DNA from: Martinezella lusitana
GTDB lineage: Bacteria > Pseudomonadota > Alphaproteobacteria > Rhizobiales > Rhizobiaceae
DNA length: 64,000 nucleotides
Reading direction: 5' to 3'
Assembly: GCF_010668395.1 (NCBI RefSeq)
Contig: NZ_WUEY01000004.1
Span: forward strand, 62,001 to 126,000
Positions 60,471 through 64,000 of this stretch are shown piece after piece. Position 1 is the stretch's first letter, and each line of letters starts with the position of its first letter. The notes beneath the pieces are model-generated. The model was given only the letters and a program-made list of their open reading frames with translations. It did no database searches and had not been told where the DNA came from. Position numbers and translations under genes: made by a program.

Positions 60471-60497
60471 GCCCGCGGCCGATTCGGGGCCGCGGGC
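60471..60497 (-). terminator. Terminator after chpT
   Basis: Perfect 10-bp stem GCCCGCGGCC (60471-60480) / GGCCGCGGGC (60488-60497). On the minus strand it is followed by TTATTTTTTCG. A strong intrinsic terminator for chpT, whose stop is at 60522. The receiver gene beyond it is therefore a separate unit. Confidence 0.88.
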
Positions 60498-60521
60498 GAA
60501 GGATGCGCGTGAACCGATCCG

Positions 60522-61169
60522 TTATTGAGCGGCCATGGTCGCCACGAAGGTCAATTCCTCCGGCGTCGCATTGTAGGAAAGCTCCATACCGCTCTCGTCG
60601 GCCAGAAGAACCGTATAGTAGGGCTGGATCGAATGGGCGTCGACGGCCTCTTCCAGCGTGCCGGAGCAGATCTCGGCGAACTTCGGCGGTATGCGCATCA
60701 AGCGCCCCTTGGCGGTCAGCGTAAACTTCGCGTCGAATTCGGGATTTTCCAGCGTCACGTCGAGAACGCCGCCGCGGGGAATTGCGCCATAGGCAACGAG
60801 AAAGAGATTGAGCAGCAGCTTGACGCGGTTCTTCGCGATAATGGCGCGCGGGCCGATCCAGTTGACCTCGGTCTTCTTCTCGGCGGCGGCGAAATCCTTG
60901 GCTGCCCGCTCTGCTTCGCCTGTGTCGATCGAGGCGCCGACCGAGCCGGAGGCGCCAAAGGCAAGGCGCGCGAATTTCAGGCGGACGGAGGCGTTGAGCG
61001 CGCTCGTGCGGATCAGGTCCATCGCGTCGGCATCGGCACCACCCTCGTCGAGCAGCTCCAGACCATTGTTGATCGCCCCGACCGGCGAGATCACATCATG
61101 GCAAACGCGGCTGCAAAGCAGCGCGGCCAGATCAGGTCCGGTCAGAGTGAGATTTGGATTCTTCGACAT
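60522..61169 (-). CDS. chpT: Histidine phosphotransferase ChpT
   Basis: 215 residues. Phospho-acceptor helix LLCSRVCHDVISPVGAINNGLELLDE with His24, then an ATPase-like but non-catalytic C-domain (KLLLNLFLVAYGAIPRGGVLDVTLE). Family DUF2328. In Caulobacter it relays phosphate from CckA to CtrA and CpdR. Its presence with ctrA and sciP gives three members of the CtrA pathway in a 4-kb block; CckA is not in the window. Confidence 0.93.
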   Translation of the reverse strand: MSKNPNLTLTGPDLAALLCSRVCHDVISPVGAINNGLELLDEGGADADAMDLIRTSALNASVRLKFARLAFGASGSVGASIDTGEAERAAKDFAAAEKKTEVNWIGPRAIIAKNRVKLLLNLFLVAYGAIPRGGVLDVTLENPEFDAKFTLTAKGRLMRIPPKFAEICSGTLEEAVDAHSIQPYYTVLLADESGMELSYNATPEELTFVATMAAQ

Positions 61170-61471
61170 TCATTGTCTCCTGAATGCTGGCAAGGCAAAA
61201 CGCAGTAAAGTCCACGTTGCCACGGTAAGGTTGCCCGAGGGTTGTCGCAGCCAGTGTACCGCGCGCCATAATGACACCATATTTGGTAAACCGATTATTA
61301 AGACCATCGACGCAAAATGCATTCATTGCCATCAGACTTTTTCGCACGCGAATCGTCCTGCGATGGATGGGCGGAATGGTCTGAGAATGGGGGCGAGCCA
61401 TGCGTGCGCATTCGGTCGAATGCGTTGCTCGTCCGCCCCTGTCGCACCGACCATGATGAACGGATGATTTC
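61170..61471. other. Intergenic region between chpT and eipA
   Basis: About 302 bases, no gene. It should hold divergent promoters. A CtrA-box-like TAAA-N7-TTAA is at 61287-61301 (one mismatch from TTAA-N7-TTAA). In Brucella the eipA promoter is bound by CtrA, so this element is worth testing. Confidence 0.45.
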
Positions 61472-62083
61472 ATGCGCTATGAATTCCTGAAGAGAATGCC
61501 AAATCCCGGCACCAGGACGCTCGGCCTAGGCCTGATCCTGGCCATTGTCGCATTCGTGAGCTTCGCGCTACCGGTCCGTCAGGCCTCCGCCGCGCCCACC
61601 AATCAATATTCGGCGCAGGAAATCGTCGATGCCGGTCATTCCTTTTTCGGCTCCACCAGCGGCGGTCTCGCCAAGGTGATAGAGCGGGCCTTCCAGCAGT
61701 ATGGCCTGCCGAACGGCTACATCCTCGGCCAGGAAGGCTCCGGCGCCTTCCTCGCGGGCCTGACCTACGGCGAAGGCCAGCTCAATACCAAGAACGCCGG
61801 CGAGCACCCGCTCTACTGGCAGGGCCCCTCGCTCGGCCTCGACTACGGCGGCCAGGGCACCCGCGTCATGATGCTGGTCTACGATCTGCCGAGCATCGAC
61901 AGCGTCTATACCCGCTTCGGCGGCGTCAGCGGCCAGGCATTCGTGGTCGCCGGCTTCGGCATGACCGTCCTCAAGAACAACAACATCGTGCTTGTCCCGA
62001 TCCGCACCGGCCTCGGCGCTCGTCTCGGCGTCAATCTGGGTTACCTGAAGGTCACGCCGAATCCCACCTGGAATCCTTTCTGA
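61472..62083 (+). CDS. eipA: Envelope integrity protein EipA (DUF1134)
   Basis: 203 residues with an N-terminal signal (GLILAIVAFVSFALPVRQASA). The DUF1134 domain follows: YSAQEIVDAGHSFFGSTSGGLAKVIERAFQQYGLPNGYILGQEGSGAFLAGLTYGEG and IVLVPIRTGLGARLGVNLGYLKVTP, a small beta-barrel in Brucella EipA. There the protein is periplasmic, needed for envelope integrity, and its promoter binds CtrA. Here eipA is adjacent to the ctrA-chpT block, so co-regulation is plausible. The domain is full length. Confidence 0.88.
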   Translation: MRYEFLKRMPNPGTRTLGLGLILAIVAFVSFALPVRQASAAPTNQYSAQEIVDAGHSFFGSTSGGLAKVIERAFQQYGLPNGYILGQEGSGAFLAGLTYGEGQLNTKNAGEHPLYWQGPSLGLDYGGQGTRVMMLVYDLPSIDSVYTRFGGVSGQAFVVAGFGMTVLKNNNIVLVPIRTGLGARLGVNLGYLKVTPNPTWNPF

Positions 62084-62122
62084 GCCTTTCCGCCACAACA
62101 TCTCCCAGGCAGCACACGCCTT

Positions 62123-62152
62123 GGCCCGCTTGCATTGCGGGCCTTTTCTTTC
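62123..62152 (+). terminator. Terminator after eipA
   Basis: Stem GGCCCGC (62123-62129) / GCGGGCC (62137-62143) with a seven-base loop, followed by TTTTCTTTC. Good intrinsic terminator. Confidence 0.85.
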
Positions 62153-62269
62153 ACCAGAACCCGTCTCGAGCCGATAAACCATATCCGCCTTAAACGCTTG
62201 CCCGCATGGCTAACCCATGATTAATCATTTTATCGAGATCGAACATAACTCCAGGATACTGGCCGCGTC

Positions 62270-63481
62270 GTGATTCAATATGCTCTCTTGTTCGGATTGG
62301 GCTTTCTGACGGCCGCTCTTCTGGTCTTCCTCATCGCGCCGGCAATCCATCGCCGCATCGTCTGGTTCACCGAAAAGCGCATGCGAGCGACGATGCCGTT
62401 GAGCCCGCAGGAAGTGCGCGCGCAGAAGGACATGGCCCGCGCCCTCTTCGCGGCCGAAAACGCCCGCACCGAGCGGGCCCTGACACAGGAGCGCGACAAG
62501 ACCGTCGCGCTGCAGATCCATAACGGAAAACTTCAGCAGGAAGCCAGCCGTCTCTCTGCCGGGGGCGCCGAGCTGCAGACGCGCATCGACGATCTGGAGG
62601 TGGAAGCGGGCGAGCTGCGCTCGCGCCTGCGTCAGGAAGAAAGCTACATCAGCCAGCTCAAATCGAGCATCCATACCGCCGAACAGGCCAGCGCCGAAAA
62701 GGAAGCTGATATCGACGGGCTGCGCAAGCGGATGACGAAGATGGGCGCCGATGCGGACAATCTGAAGATCGACCTCGCAACCCGCGAAACCGAGATCGAG
62801 AGCCTGAAACTGCGCATCAACACCTTGCGGGACGAGCGTGATACATTGCGTCAGGATCTAAGCGCGGTGAGCCAGCGCGCGGCGGATGCCGAACAGTCGC
62901 TGCGCCAGGAAAGTGACAAGAGCAAAAGGCTCGAGGAGCGCCTCGATCGCGAGATCGCCGGCAACGCCGACAAGGAAACGGCGATCGAACGCCATGCTCA
63001 GGATGTCATTCGCCTCAGAGAGCGGCTCGAGGCCGCCGTCAGGGAATCGAGGGAAGCCGGCAAGGCGTTGCGAGCCGCCGGCCTCGCATCGCCGAAGAAG
63101 CCGGCAAAGATGCCGAAGCTCTCCGCCGCATCCATGATCGCCGGCACGGCAGACGAGCAGGCGCAGATGACGGAACAGCCGCAAACGGCGGAACCGGAAC
63201 GAACAGTGGAAGACGAGATCGCCCAAATGACGGAAGAGGTTCGCAATCGGGCGGCCGCCCTATCCGACCGCTTGCTGAAAGCCCGCTCGCCGGCGCACGA
63301 CAATGCGATGCGCGAGGAAATTGCCAAGATTGCCGCCAATATGGTCGCCCTGACGGCGCTCAAGGAGGGTGACAGCTCCCCGATATTCGATCTTCTGCCG
63401 AAGGATCGAGATCCCCTCGACCCGGGCGCACGCGCCAGCCTTGCCGATCGCGTGGCGGCGATGCTGCAAAAACACCCCTGA
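62270..63481 (+). CDS. Membrane-anchored long coiled-coil protein, function unknown
   Basis: 403 residues, GTG start. One N-terminal transmembrane helix (about 4-26, ALLFGLGFLTAALLVFLIAPAIH) with a short basic cytoplasmic stretch (RRIVWFTEKRMRATMP). A heptad-rich coiled coil runs over about 55-265 (Glu, Arg, Leu, Asp rich). The last 130 residues are less ordered, with an acidic segment and a compact C-terminus (IAKIAANMVALTALKEGDSSPIFDLLPKDRDPLDPGARASLADRVAAML). No enzymatic motif is seen. The downstream DNA is repeat-rich. A scaffold or envelope-tethered role can be guessed but not shown. Confidence 0.72.
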   Translation: MIQYALLFGLGFLTAALLVFLIAPAIHRRIVWFTEKRMRATMPLSPQEVRAQKDMARALFAAENARTERALTQERDKTVALQIHNGKLQQEASRLSAGGAELQTRIDDLEVEAGELRSRLRQEESYISQLKSSIHTAEQASAEKEADIDGLRKRMTKMGADADNLKIDLATRETEIESLKLRINTLRDERDTLRQDLSAVSQRAADAEQSLRQESDKSKRLEERLDREIAGNADKETAIERHAQDVIRLRERLEAAVRESREAGKALRAAGLASPKKPAKMPKLSAASMIAGTADEQAQMTEQPQTAEPERTVEDEIAQMTEEVRNRAAALSDRLLKARSPAHDNAMREEIAKIAANMVALTALKEGDSSPIFDLLPKDRDPLDPGARASLADRVAAMLQKHP

Positions 63482-63536
63482 AGCGCATTGCGATTTTTCA
63501 GATCCGCTTCTTGCGCTTCGGGTCTTGGATTTCAAA

Positions 63537-63579
63537 CATGTCGTTTTCATAAAACCGCTGCACGCTTTTGCGTGACATG
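63537..63579. repeat. Dispersed-type palindromic repeat, unit A
   Basis: CATGTC (63537-63542) and GACATG (63574-63579) flank an inner AAAACCG / CGCTTTT pair with one mismatch. The format is typical of intergenic repeats spread through rhizobial genomes. Confidence 0.6.
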
Positions 63580-63661
63580 CCTTGGACAAACCGAGCCGGA
63601 AGTGCCTGGAGCCTTTCCGCCTCTCTTCGAATCGCGAAAACGCTCTATCCTTTCGTTTCTG

Positions 63662-63707
63662 CGCAATTCCGGATGGAAAACCGCAAGACGCTTTTCCTGG
63701 AATTGCG
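63662..63707. repeat. Dispersed-type palindromic repeat, unit B
   Basis: CGCAATTCC (63662-63670) / GGAATTGCG (63699-63707), perfect nine-base outer arms, with an inner perfect GGAAAACCG... partner CGCTTTTCC differing at one base (63675-63683 / 63689-63697). The right arm ends directly at the TAA stop (63708-63710) of the minus-strand methyltransferase gene, so the element may also serve as its 3' hairpin. Confidence 0.65.
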
Positions 63708-64000
63708 TTAGATTCGTCCGTTCCTGGCAGCCATCTCGAAGAGAGCGATGCCACTCGCCGTCGCGACATTCAGGCTGTCCAGCCCTGGCGCCTGTGGAAT
63801 CCGCACGCTGCTGAAGGCGGCGAGAATACTTGGCGGCAGCCCATCGCCCTCCGTGCCGACCACAAGCGCCATGCGCTCCGAGGTCGGGATGTCGCGAAGA
63901 TCGACGGCCCCTCGTGGCGACAGGCTCCAGATCGCAAAGCCGCGCTCGGCAAGCGCCGCAAGCAGTTCGACGCCGCTCAATTGCCGACGATAGGGCACCG
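63708..64000 (-). CDS. SpoU/TrmH-family RNA methyltransferase, C-terminal part
   Basis: The gene runs off the right edge, and its 5' end is missing. The visible 97 codons include LVVGTEGDGLPPSILAAFSSVRIPQAPGLDSLNVATASGIALFE. This is the SPOUT motif 2 (GTEGDGL, SAM-binding knot) and motif 3 (SLNVATASGIALFE, catalytic/knot) pair of 2'-O-ribose methyltransferases such as RlmB or TrmH. Which RNA it modifies cannot be told. Confidence 0.85.
   Translation of the reverse strand, partial: VPYRRQLSGVELLAALAERGFAIWSLSPRGAVDLRDIPTSERMALVVGTEGDGLPPSILAAFSSVRIPQAPGLDSLNVATASGIALFEMAARNGRI

Noticed and set aside
1..64000. CRISPR arrays, insertion sequences, tRNA/rRNA genes, phage genes and plasmid origins
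   Set aside because: No regularly spaced repeats, transposase or integrase motifs, tRNA-like 3' ends or replication genes were found on reading both strands.

Overview
The window looks like a chromosomal segment from the Rhizobiales, most likely family Rhizobiaceae (Rhizobium/Agrobacterium relatives). The base composition is GC-rich. It carries alphaproteobacterial hallmarks: an EcfG/NepR/PhyR general-stress module, a SciP-CtrA-ChpT cell-cycle module, an EipA-type (DUF1134) envelope gene, a long rhizobial urt-ure urea cluster, and intergenic palindromic repeats of a style common in rhizobia. No rRNA, tRNA, CRISPR, insertion sequence or phage gene was seen.

Layout. 1-1156: end of a haem ABC importer (hmuU partial, hmuV). 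1176-5185: general stress response. Divergent ecfG-nepR and phyR share a palindromic promoter region, with a HWE histidine kinase downstream and two small membrane-protein genes upstream. Promoters matching the EcfG consensus (GGAAC-N16/17-CGTT) precede three of these units. 5593-17147: reductive pyrimidine catabolism. preT-preA (dihydropyrimidine dehydrogenase), a RutR-like repressor, an N-carbamoyl amidohydrolase and a dihydropyrimidinase are followed by a cupin gene and an ABC importer operon that probably feeds the pathway. Two similar 16-bp operator-like palindromes precede preT and the amidase. 17644-22172: RND efflux pump (adaptor plus pump).

22211-35760 (all minus strand): urea uptake and hydrolysis, read urtA-B-C-D-E, ureD-A-(DUF1272)-B-(LprI-like)-(GT29-like)-C-(diguanylate cyclase)-E-F-G. 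Divergent from urtA is the most unusual gene of the window (35990-39370): an NCS1 nucleobase-permease-like membrane domain fused to a Cys-rich module and a complete hybrid histidine kinase. A LuxR-type response regulator follows two bases later. Together they look like a transporter-derived nitrogen-compound sensing pair.

40318-47852: a methyltransferase, a 2-hydroxyacid dehydrogenase, and a complete branched-chain amino acid ABC importer (livK, small membrane protein, livF-G-M-H). 48159-55861: methylated-glycine oxidation, with a dimethylglycine/sarcosine dehydrogenase-like flavoprotein and tetrameric sarcosine oxidase soxB-D-A-G. 56191-56985: cysQ. 57262-62083: cell-cycle and envelope block (sciP, GNAT, fliJ, ctrA, a single-domain receiver, chpT, eipA). 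62270-63481: a membrane-anchored coiled-coil protein. The right edge holds repeat palindromes and the 3' part of a SpoU-type RNA methyltransferase.

Nitrogen scavenging dominates the accessory content: pyrimidines, urea, amino acids and methylated glycines, wrapped around core regulatory loci. Start codons were chosen from ribosome-binding sites and operon overlaps. Functional calls rest on motif recognition only; no database search was run.
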